NCBI RefSeq assembly: GCF_022347745.1
Contig: NZ_JAKRGC010000025.1
Coordinates: forward strand, 1 to 38,676
Reading direction: 5' to 3'
Length of the DNA: 38,676 nucleotides
Source: Streptomyces sp. OfavH-34-F
Lineage (GTDB): Bacteria; Actinomycetota; Actinomycetes; Streptomycetales; Streptomycetaceae
A program made the position numbers and the translations under genes. Position 1 is the stretch's first letter. Each line of letters starts with the position of its first letter. Below are positions 32,280 to 38,676 of this stretch, in pieces. The notes beneath the pieces are model-generated. The model worked only from the letters and a program-made list of their open reading frames with translations, was not told where the DNA came from and did no database searches.

Positions 32280-32934
32280 CCCGCGCAGAAGACGCCGACG
32301 GGGCCCGAGCCGGGCGTGTCGTCTCACGATGACACTGAGTGTGACCTTCTCGCTGGTGAGCGGCATCGTCTGGGCGAGTTCCGACTCGTCCGACGATGCG
32401 GTCGCCGCCGCCCACGGCAACGACGCCGCGGGCGGCGGCGACCGGCCGGTCGCACACGCTCCCCTGTCGCCGTCGCGGCCGGTGAAGATCGCGGTGCCGG
32501 CCATCTTCATCGAGGCCCCGGTCACCGGCCTCGGGCTCGACGCGAAGGGGCGCCTGGGCGCCCCGCCTCTCAGCAAACCCCGGGAAGTGGGCTGGTACCG
32601 CGACGGGCCGTCGCCTGGCGAGAAGGGCACCTCCCTGATCGTCGGCCACCGCGACACGGAGACCGGCCCCGCGATCTTCCTCAACCTGAACGCCCTGCAC
32701 CGGGGCGACAAGGTGAGGGTCACCCGCGCCGACCGGCAGACCGCCGTCTTCACGGTCGACGCGGTCGAGACGTACAAGAAGGACACGTTCCCCGACGACA
32801 AGGTGTACGGCAGCACCGGCCGTCCGGAACTCAGGCTCATGACCTGCGGCGGGCGCTTCAACAAGAAGGACGGCTACTCCGCCAACGTCGTCGTCTTCGC
32901 CCATCTCACCTCCCTGAAGCAGCAGAAGGTCTGA
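32260..32934 (+). CDS. Class F sortase-like transpeptidase
   Basis: From GTG 32260 the protein has 224 residues: a very basic N-terminus, a membrane anchor at about 22-39 (LTMTLSVTFSLVSGIVWA), then the sortase beta-barrel. The catalytic His is H130 (IVGHRDT) and the catalytic Cys C196 (LRLMTCGG). The conserved Arg of sortases normally lies just before the last strand; here that stretch reads GYSANVVVFA with no Arg, and the closest is R199. An ATG at 32329 would remove the basic N-terminus and start inside the membrane anchor, so the GTG overlapping the substrate gene by 20 bp is preferred. It would link the neighbouring surface protein to a cell-surface amine. Confidence 0.8.
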   Translation: MPATRHNPRRRRRRGPSRACRLTMTLSVTFSLVSGIVWASSDSSDDAVAAAHGNDAAGGGDRPVAHAPLSPSRPVKIAVPAIFIEAPVTGLGLDAKGRLGAPPLSKPREVGWYRDGPSPGEKGTSLIVGHRDTETGPAIFLNLNALHRGDKVRVTRADRQTAVFTVDAVETYKKDTFPDDKVYGSTGRPELRLMTCGGRFNKKDGYSANVVVFAHLTSLKQQKV

Positions 32935-32968
32935 CGCGCCCGCGCCCACCACCCGGCCGGGCGGCCGC

Positions 32969-33733
32969 TCAGTCCGGGCCCGCCCCGACGCCACCGATCC
33001 GCCGGACCGCCACCGCCGCCCGGTGGCCGGCCGGGGCGGCGATGTCCGCGATCAGCCAGCCGGCCGGGGCGGCCGGGGCCGGACCGGCACCGACGTACTC
33101 CGTGGACGGGTCGGCGCCCAGGCCGATGCCCAGGCCCTTGAGGTACGCCTCCTTCCGCGTCCACACCCGGGCGAACGCGGCCGGCCGCGACTCCGGCGCC
33201 AGCGCGGCGAGTTCCGCCGCCTCCAGGGGGTGGACCACATCGGCGGCCTCGGTCAGCGTCCGCGCGCCCGGCACAGGTTCGACGTCCACGCCGACCGGCG
33301 CGGCGGCGACCGCGATCAGGCTCAGCCCCTCGCAGTGCGACAGCGAGAAGTGCAGTGGCTCGCCCGGCAGTACGGGGCGTCCGTGCGGCTCCCCGCAGCA
33401 CGGGCAGGGGGCGCGGACCACCGAGACCGTGCGGGGCGCGACGCCCAGATGGCTGCCGAGGACCCGGCGCAGTCCGACATGGGCGCACAGATACGTGGCC
33501 CGGTCGGTGGGGCGGCGGAACTCGTCGGCGCGCGCCAGCTCCGCCGGGGCCAGCACGAGCGGGGCGTAGCGGGCGGCGCTCTCCTCGTGGGCGGCGGTGG
33601 CCACCAGCCAGAGGCGCGGACCGCCGGACCCCGGATCGGCCGGCGGCGGCAGCGCGGCCGGCAGCGGGGGGAGCGCGGTGGGCAGGAGCAGGGAGTCGAG
33701 GGCGGACGGGGGACCGGGTTCCAACAGGGACAT
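32969..33733 (-). CDS. 4'-phosphopantetheinyl transferase (Sfp type)
   Basis: This 254-residue enzyme transfers phosphopantetheine from CoA to a Ser of carrier proteins. Sfp-type motifs are HFSLSHCEG at about 128-136, GVDVEP at 148-153 with the Mg-binding D150 and E152, and WTRKEAYLK at 191-199 with K194, E195 and K199. The segment APCPCCGEPHGRP occurs in similar streptomycete proteins. It is the last gene of the operon, 7 bp after the exporter, and its likely target is the carrier protein encoded three genes upstream (Ser32). The start ATG at 33733 has GAGG 5 nt upstream. Confidence 0.9.
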   Translation of the reverse strand: MSLLEPGPPSALDSLLLPTALPPLPAALPPPADPGSGGPRLWLVATAAHEESAARYAPLVLAPAELARADEFRRPTDRATYLCAHVGLRRVLGSHLGVAPRTVSVVRAPCPCCGEPHGRPVLPGEPLHFSLSHCEGLSLIAVAAAPVGVDVEPVPGARTLTEAADVVHPLEAAELAALAPESRPAAFARVWTRKEAYLKGLGIGLGADPSTEYVGAGPAPAAPAGWLIADIAAPAGHRAAVAVRRIGGVGAGPD

Positions 33734-33740
33734 GTCTGCC

Positions 33741-35030
33741 TCACACGGCGGTTGCGGTGGGCTCGGGGGCGGCCGGCGCCCCCGGCGGGACGGGGGCCTT
33801 CCGGGTGGCGGGCGCACGCAGCGCGAGCGTCGCGGCGACCGGCGAGCACAGCGCCAGGCAGGCGCACACCAGCCAGGTGCCGGTCACACCCAGCGCTGCG
33901 GACAGCGAACTGAACACGGCCAGGGACAGCGGCGCGGCCCCGATGCTGGAGAGCGAGAACGTCGACATCGCGGCGCCCAGCTTCCCCTCGGGCACGGCCT
34001 GCTGATAGGCGGTCACCAGCGCCGGGCCGTTCATACCGGAGCACAGGCCGACCGCGCCGGCCACGGCCGCGAGGACCGGCGGCGACGGCACCAGCGCCAT
34101 GGCGCCCAGGCCGACCGCGAGCCCGGTGCCCGTGACGACCAGCTTCACCGGCGCCGGAATGCGGTGCGCGAGCGCGGCCCCGGCCGCCGCCGACACCAGG
34201 GCCCCGACGCTGAACGCGGACAGCGCCGCCGCGACCGCGCCGATGCCCCAGCCCTCACCGGAGGCGCGCAGCGGCAGCGCGACCTCGGCCGGCCACAGGA
34301 ACGCGAAGTCCATGCAGAAGCAGGCGACGAACATCCAGCGCAGCCGGGGGTGGCGGGCCAGCAGCAGCAGTCCGTCACCGGAGCGCCGGAACAGCGACGG
34401 GCCGGAGCCGGCGCCGCGCGCGGGCCGGACCATGCCGCGCGTCACATGGAACGCGCAGAGCAACCAGACGGCGCAGCCGGCCGCCGCCACCAGCATGGCC
34501 CCGGACAGCCCGCCCGCCACGACCAGCCAGGCCCCCAGCGGCGATCCGGCGATCGGCGCCAGCCGCATCACCATGGAGAACAGCGAGTTGGCGCGGCCGA
34601 GATGCTCCTGCGGGGCCAGCCGGGTGAGCAGCACGCCCGACGCCGGTCCGGTCAGACCCAGCAGTGAGCCCTCGACCACGGCGACCGCGACCAGCGGCCA
34701 GAGGCTGTCGGCGCCCGCGGTGATCAGAGCCCCGACGGCCAGGACGGCGAGCCGGGTCGCGGTCGCCCGGAGCACGACCGCGCGCGGGCCGAGCGTGTCG
34801 GCGAGCGCGCCGCCGAACAGCAGCATCAGGGCGCGCGGCAGCGTGGAGGCGAGGATCACGCAGGTGACCGCGGACCGGCCGCCCATCTGCACGGCGGTCC
34901 AGTTCATGGCGATGATCAGGGCGAAGCTGCCGCACTGCACGGCTGCCTGACCGGTGACGAAACTGCCGATGCGCCGCCAGTCGGGCGCGGGCCCCGCCTC
35001 GGGTGACGGGGCGGTGGAATGCGTGGTCAT
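33741..35030 (-). CDS. MFS transporter, probable product exporter
   Basis: This 429-residue protein has about twelve membrane spans. The segment LPRALMLLFGGALADTLGPRAVV is the loop 2-3 region of the major facilitator superfamily (abridged motif G-A-L-A-D-x-x-G). The general form is that of MFS drug and siderophore exporters (EntS-like). Its position between biosynthetic and carrier-activation genes suggests export of, and self-resistance to, the pathway product. The ATG at 35030 is preceded by AGGAAG with a 9-nt gap. Confidence 0.88.
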   Translation of the reverse strand: MTTHSTAPSPEAGPAPDWRRIGSFVTGQAAVQCGSFALIIAMNWTAVQMGGRSAVTCVILASTLPRALMLLFGGALADTLGPRAVVLRATATRLAVLAVGALITAGADSLWPLVAVAVVEGSLLGLTGPASGVLLTRLAPQEHLGRANSLFSMVMRLAPIAGSPLGAWLVVAGGLSGAMLVAAAGCAVWLLCAFHVTRGMVRPARGAGSGPSLFRRSGDGLLLLARHPRLRWMFVACFCMDFAFLWPAEVALPLRASGEGWGIGAVAAALSAFSVGALVSAAAGAALAHRIPAPVKLVVTGTGLAVGLGAMALVPSPPVLAAVAGAVGLCSGMNGPALVTAYQQAVPEGKLGAAMSTFSLSSIGAAPLSLAVFSSLSAALGVTGTWLVCACLALCSPVAATLALRAPATRKAPVPPGAPAAPEPTATAV

Positions 35031-35090
35031 GGGACTCGACTTCCTGGGGGAGTGGGCTTTGAGTGGTGGGGCGGCTTCCTCGTGGGTCGG

Positions 35091-36299
35091 CTACCGGCGG
35101 CGGGGGCCCGCCGGGACGCGTACGGCGGTGGTCTCCCCGCGCAGCGCCGCCGCGAGCCGGGCGACCCCCTCGGGGATGCGCTTGCGCGGGACGTTGCTGA
35201 AGCAGAGCCGCAGGCTGTCGCCGCACTCGCCGTCGAGCCCGAAGTGGCTGCCGGGGACGAACGAGACGCCGTGCCCGGCCGCGGCCTGGGCGAGGCGGCC
35301 GGTGTCGGCGCCGCCCTCGTGCCGCAGCCACAGGTAGAAGCCGCCGTCCGGCCGCCGCCAGCGCCAGGGGCCGTCGGTGCCCAGCTCCCGCTCCAGCGCG
35401 TCGGCCATCAGGCCGCACCGCTCCCGGTAGCGCTCGCGGTAGGCGTCGATCAGGGCGTCCCAGCCGCCCCGGGTGTGGAACGCGGCGAGCGCGGCCTGGG
35501 CGAACGCGGAGGGCGAGAGCGCCATGACCTCGACCGTGCCGCGCAGCCGCTCGGCGACCTGCTTGGGCGCGGCGATCCAGCCGCAGCGCAGTCCGGGGGC
35601 GAAGACCTTGGAGAACGTGCCGAGGTAGACGACGTTCTCCGGGTCGATGCCCTGGAGGACGGGGACTGCGGCGCCGTCGAAGCCGAGCAGCCCGTACGGG
35701 TTGTCCTCGACGATCAGCAGGTCCAGTTCCCGCGCGGCCTCGGCCAGTCGGTGGCGCCGCTCGACGGAGAGGGTGGCCCCGGTCGGGTTCTGGAAGGTCG
35801 GGTTGCAGTACAGCATCCGGACGCGCTGCCCGTCCGCCCGCAGCCGGGCGACGGTCTCCCGCAGCGCCAGCGGGTCGAGCCCTTCGGCGTCCTCGGGGGC
35901 GCCGTGCAGCCGCAGGCCGGCCGTGCGGAAGGCGACGGCCGCGCCCGGGTAGGCGGGCGTCTGGCACAGGACCGTCTCCCCCGGCGCGGCGAGGCCGAGG
36001 CCGAGGGCCAGCAGGCCCATCTGGGAGCCGGCGGTGGGCACCAGGTGCGCCGCGTCGGCCCGGCCGCCCTCGCGGGCCATCAGGTCGGTGATGGCGGGGA
36101 CGAGGGCCTTGGCCACGTGCGGGGTGCTGTACTGGAGCGCGATCCGGCCGCCGATCCGGGTGAGCCGGGCGAACTGCTCGGAGAGTTCCTTCAGGGGCAG
36201 CAGGTCAAGATCCGGCAGGCCGCCGGCGAAGGAGATCAGGTCGCCGCCGCGTTCGAAGAGCTGCGGCATCCCGGGCGAGGGTCTGACGTCGGTCCACAT
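35091..36299 (-). CDS. PLP-dependent aminotransferase (class I/II, 2-aminoadipate aminotransferase-like)
   Basis: This 402-residue aminotransferase has NPTG at 171-174, DNPYG at 199-203 and the PLP Lys at 231 (GTFSKVFAPGLRCGW). The start ISFAGGLPDLDLLP and the end LRLCFSNVPRKRIPEG match the group of 2-aminoadipate/branched-chain aminotransferases that share a fold with the catalytic part of MocR regulators, but no DNA-binding domain is attached. In this operon it may make a special amino acid for the stand-alone ligase, or aminate a carrier-bound intermediate. The ATG at 36299 has GGGGAG 9 nt upstream and lies 5 bp after the carrier protein stop. Confidence 0.88.
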   Translation of the reverse strand: MWTDVRPSPGMPQLFERGGDLISFAGGLPDLDLLPLKELSEQFARLTRIGGRIALQYSTPHVAKALVPAITDLMAREGGRADAAHLVPTAGSQMGLLALGLGLAAPGETVLCQTPAYPGAAVAFRTAGLRLHGAPEDAEGLDPLALRETVARLRADGQRVRMLYCNPTFQNPTGATLSVERRHRLAEAARELDLLIVEDNPYGLLGFDGAAVPVLQGIDPENVVYLGTFSKVFAPGLRCGWIAAPKQVAERLRGTVEVMALSPSAFAQAALAAFHTRGGWDALIDAYRERYRERCGLMADALERELGTDGPWRWRRPDGGFYLWLRHEGGADTGRLAQAAAGHGVSFVPGSHFGLDGECGDSLRLCFSNVPRKRIPEGVARLAAALRGETTAVRVPAGPRRR

Positions 36300-36304
36300 G
36301 GCCG

Positions 36305-36559
36305 TCAGCTCCCCGACAGGGCGTTCGCGCCGGTCGCCAGCTGCTCGTGCACGAGTCCGAGGAGGCCGGCCGACGAGGTGAGCGAGAAGTCGGCGAGCGC
36401 GTCGGGGTCCAGCTCGATGCCGAACCGGTCCTCGACGGCCATCATCAGGGCGACGGTGTGGAGCGAGTCCACGCCGAGGTCCACGAGCGGCGTCTCGGAG
36501 CTGGTGACCCGCACGGCGCATATCTCTTCGACGAGCTGGTCAAACTGCGACTGGTCCAT
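36305..36559 (-). CDS. Discrete acyl/peptidyl carrier protein
   Basis: This 84-residue protein has the carrier protein signature LGVDSLHTVALMMAVEDRFG, with the phosphopantetheine-accepting Ser at position 32. The length and acidic helices are typical of a stand-alone carrier domain. Its start lies inside the last 20 bp of the ligase gene, so ligase and carrier are probably made in equal amounts and work as a pair: the ligase loads an acid or amino acid onto the thiol of the carrier. GGGAG precedes the ATG at 36559. Confidence 0.92.
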   Translation of the reverse strand: MDQSQFDQLVEEICAVRVTSSETPLVDLGVDSLHTVALMMAVEDRFGIELDPDALADFSLTSSAGLLGLVHEQLATGANALSGS

Positions 36560-38084
36560 GGGAGCTCCCTGTGAGTGCGGCGGGGACGGTGAGGGCGGTC
36601 GTGCGGGCGGCGTCGGCGGGCGTGTCGGCCCCGGCCAGGAGCCGCCGGGCGACGGCGGCGCGGTCGGGCTTGCCGTTGGCGGTCAGCGGCATGGAGGCGA
36701 TCGGGACGATCCCGTCGGGCCGGCGGGCCGGGTCGAGCAGGCGGGTGAGCGCCGCCCGGACCTCGTGCGGGTCGAGATCGGTCTGCACGGCGAGCAGCAG
36801 CGGGGCGTCCTCGCTCGCGGGGCGCGGGGCGACGGCGGCGTACACCCCGGGTATGCGCTCGGCGGCGAGTTCGATCTCGGACAGGGCCATCCGCACGCCG
36901 CGCCGCTTGACCACGTCGTCGTCGCGGCCGACGAAGTACAGGAGCCCGTCGGCGTCGAGCCGGCCCCGGTCGCCGGTGCGCAGCTCCAGGGAGCCGTCGG
37001 CGAGGGGTACGTACCGGCTCTGGCGCTCCAGCGGGACGCCCCAGTAGCCGGCCATCACGGTGTCGCCCCGGACGACGATCTCGCCGACCTCGCCGGGCGG
37101 CAGGGTCTCCCCGTCCGGGCCGGTGATCCGTACCTGGAGGCCGGGGATGGGGCGGCCCACCGAGTCGGGGTGCCGTGCGTACAGCGCGGGGTCCAGGACC
37201 GAGATGCGCTTGCACTCGGTCATGCCGTACATCGAGGCGAACGCCGAGCCCGGGAAGGCGTCGAGCAGTCCGCGCATCACGGCCGGGCTGGGCCGGGCGC
37301 CGGTGTTGGTGAACAGCCGCACCTTGGTGGCGTGGCGCAGCTTGCGCTGGAGCAGGACGAGGATCTGGGCGAGCGAGGGGACCAGCGGGACGACGGTGAC
37401 GCCGTGGCGTTCGATGACCCGGATGAGTCCGACGTCGCCGCCCCGGTCGGTGAGGACCAGGGCCGCGCCGGCCAGCGTGCACAGCAGGGCCTGGTAGAGG
37501 CCGTAGTCGAAGGAGAGCGGCAGCCGGCACAGCACCACGTCGTCGGCGCGGTAGCCGAGCCCCGCGTTGATGGCGCGGACCGCGGCGAGGATCTGCCGGT
37601 GCGGGCAGACGACGCCCTTGGGGCGGCCGGTGGTGCCGGAGGTGTAGATCAGCAGGGCGACCGCGTCGTCGGCGACCTCGGCGGTGGTGCGGTCCCGGGG
37701 CGTCTCGGCGATCTCCCGTGCGGCCCGCTCCACCTCCACGGTCCGGCGGGCGGCGCCGCCGGCGGTGGGCGGGCAGACGGCGAGGGCGGCCCCGCAGTCC
37801 CGGACGATGTGGTCGATCTGGTGGTCGGTGAGTTCGGGGTGCACCGGGACGAACACGGCCCCGACGCGGAGGGTGGCCCACAGGAGGGCGAGGAAGGTGC
37901 GGTCGCCGCCGCCCGCGTAGACGACGCGCTCACCGGCTTCCACCCCCCGGCCGCGCAGCCAGCCGACGGCCCGGTCGGTCTCGGCGCCCAGTTCGGCGTA
38001 GGTCAGCGGGCCCGTGGCGTCGACCAGGGCGAGGTGGCCGGGGCGCTCGGCGAGCGCGCGGGTGAACAGCTCAGACACCGGCAT
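36540..38084 (-). CDS. Stand-alone AMP-dependent ligase (adenylation enzyme)
   Basis: This 514-residue adenylate-forming enzyme has the core motifs LLIYTSGTTGRPKGV, LPLSFDYGLYQALL, MYGMTECKR, ELRTGDRGRLDADG, DDDVVKRRGVRMALSEIE and, near the C-terminus, LTANGKPDR with the catalytic Lys. The Asp of FDYG occupies the position that binds the amino group in amino acid activating domains, so an amino acid is possible. However, FDYG-type ligases that activate other acids also exist, and the substrate is not decided by this. The gene starts at ATG 38084 behind GGAGG, overlaps the upstream acyltransferase by 14 bp and the carrier gene by 20 bp. No condensation domain is present. Confidence 0.88.
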   Translation of the reverse strand: MPVSELFTRALAERPGHLALVDATGPLTYAELGAETDRAVGWLRGRGVEAGERVVYAGGGDRTFLALLWATLRVGAVFVPVHPELTDHQIDHIVRDCGAALAVCPPTAGGAARRTVEVERAAREIAETPRDRTTAEVADDAVALLIYTSGTTGRPKGVVCPHRQILAAVRAINAGLGYRADDVVLCRLPLSFDYGLYQALLCTLAGAALVLTDRGGDVGLIRVIERHGVTVVPLVPSLAQILVLLQRKLRHATKVRLFTNTGARPSPAVMRGLLDAFPGSAFASMYGMTECKRISVLDPALYARHPDSVGRPIPGLQVRITGPDGETLPPGEVGEIVVRGDTVMAGYWGVPLERQSRYVPLADGSLELRTGDRGRLDADGLLYFVGRDDDVVKRRGVRMALSEIELAAERIPGVYAAVAPRPASEDAPLLLAVQTDLDPHEVRAALTRLLDPARRPDGIVPIASMPLTANGKPDRAAVARRLLAGADTPADAARTTALTVPAALTGSSHGPVAV

Positions 38085-38676
38085 GGACGAGGTCCTCCTT
38101 CCAGGCGACGGCGGCACCGATGCGGACGCGCGCCTTGTCGAGGTCGCGGGGCGCGGTGACGCAGACGACGGCCAGCTCCGGGAGCCGGCGCTTGAAGATC
38201 CCCGCGAGGGTGCGGGCGGGCGGCAGGCAGACGGTCACCTCGGGCGCGATCCGGCCCAGCGACTCCATGCACAGGTCCCAGCGCACCGGCCTGACCACCT
38301 GGTCGACGAGCCGGCGGCGGATGTCGTCCGGTTCGCGGACGGCCGCCCCGTCGGCGTTCGAGAGGAGGGTGCCGGTCGGCTGCCGGAACGGGGTCCGTTC
38401 GGCCGCCGCGGCGACGGCCAGGCGCGCGGACTCCATGTACGGGGTGTGGAAGGCGCCGGCGACCTGGAGCGGCTTGACCGTGGCGGAGTGCGGCGGGGCG
38501 GCGGCGAGCCGTTCCAGGGCCTCGGTGGCCCCGGCGGCGACGATCTGCCCCGGTCCGTTGAACGTGGCCGCGTACAGGCCCAGTTCGTGGATGCGGTCCA
38601 GCACCGCGGCCTCCTCGCCGCCGACCACGGCGGCCATCGAGGTGGGCGCGTCGGCGCAGGCGGCGGCCATCGCCCT
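38071..38676 (-). CDS. FabD-like acyltransferase, C-terminal part (continues off the right edge)
   Basis: The visible 201 residues are the C-terminal two-thirds of a malonyl-CoA:ACP transacylase-type protein. The frame stays open to the window edge. Family marks are AATFNGPGQIVAAGATEALE (quoted to 20 residues), the catalytic His segment VAGAFHTPYM and RPVRWDLCMESLGRI. The G-A-F-H form of the specificity motif is typical of malonyl-using enzymes (FabD and trans-acting AT proteins). The active-site GHSxG motif must lie beyond 38676. Its place before a ligase and a carrier protein suggests a discrete acyltransferase serving a polyketide or fatty-acid-like pathway, possibly trans-acting. Confidence 0.85.
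   Translation of the reverse strand, partial: RAMAAACADAPTSMAAVVGGEEAAVLDRIHELGLYAATFNGPGQIVAAGATEALERLAAAPPHSATVKPLQVAGAFHTPYMESARLAVAAAAERTPFRQPTGTLLSNADGAAVREPDDIRRRLVDQVVRPVRWDLCMESLGRIAPEVTVCLPPARTLAGIFKRRLPELAVVCVTAPRDLDKARVRIGAAVAWKEDLVHAGV

Noticed and set aside
32935..32968. GC-rich hairpin between sortase and PPTase genes as a terminator
   Set aside because: Only short imperfect pairing is possible in these 34 bp, so a terminator cannot be supported by eye.
35019..38159. 1046-codon + strand ORF opposite the biosynthetic operon
   Set aside because: The - strand genes carry clear catalytic motifs; this frame has only Gly/Arg/Val-rich shadow sequence.
1..38676. tRNA, rRNA, CRISPR array, insertion sequence, prophage or toxin-antitoxin genes
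   Set aside because: No cloverleaf, repeat-spacer pattern, transposase, integrase or phage structural protein was found when reading both strands.

Overview
The window is chromosomal DNA of an actinomycete, almost certainly a Streptomyces or close relative. The evidence is very high GC with strong third-position GC bias, gene families typical of streptomycetes, many 4-bp ATGA start/stop overlaps, and several genes that look leaderless. No rRNA, tRNA, insertion sequence, CRISPR array or prophage was seen. All assignments come from reading the sequence and recalling protein families; no database search was run.

Left part (1-5775): the start of an AraC-type regulator gene running off the left edge, a Trypco1-domain protein, a BrkB/YihY membrane protein, and an AidB-like acyl-CoA dehydrogenase divergent from it by only 17 bp. 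A GAF-domain regulator and a GNAT acetyltransferase follow.

Central left (5776-15389): a complete assimilatory sulfur operon on the + strand. A 27-residue leader peptide precedes ferredoxin-type sulfite reductase. Then come a CysX-like zinc-ribbon/ferredoxin-like protein, APS reductase (cysH), APS kinase (cysC), the two ATP sulfurylase subunits (cysD, cysN), a sulfonate-type ABC importer (lipoprotein, ATPase, permease) and a sirohydrochlorin chelatase that supports siroheme synthesis for the reductase. Together they import a sulfur source, activate sulfate, reduce it to sulfide and supply the cofactor.

Middle (15418-24750): an Rv2466c-type thioredoxin-fold protein and a TIGR03086 protein, a stand-alone ABC ATPase, a secreted subtilisin-type protease, an MMPL exporter, and a carbohydrate ABC importer without its own ATPase. 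Strong hairpin terminators separate the convergent pairs.

Right-centre (24877-32934): a short ORF that looks like an in-frame fusion of a phosphotransferase N-terminus to a LuxR DNA-binding C-terminus; a cytochrome P450; a sugar ABC importer followed by a ROK sugar kinase and a one-pass membrane protein; and a surface-protein/class F sortase pair with an atypical sorting signal and an atypical sortase active site.

Right end (32969-38676, - strand): a tightly packed operon read from the right edge inward, with an FabD-like acyltransferase (partial), stand-alone AMP ligase, acyl carrier protein, PLP aminotransferase, MFS exporter and phosphopantetheinyl transferase. This looks like the edge of a natural-product gene cluster that continues beyond the window, and it is the best candidate here for an undescribed system.
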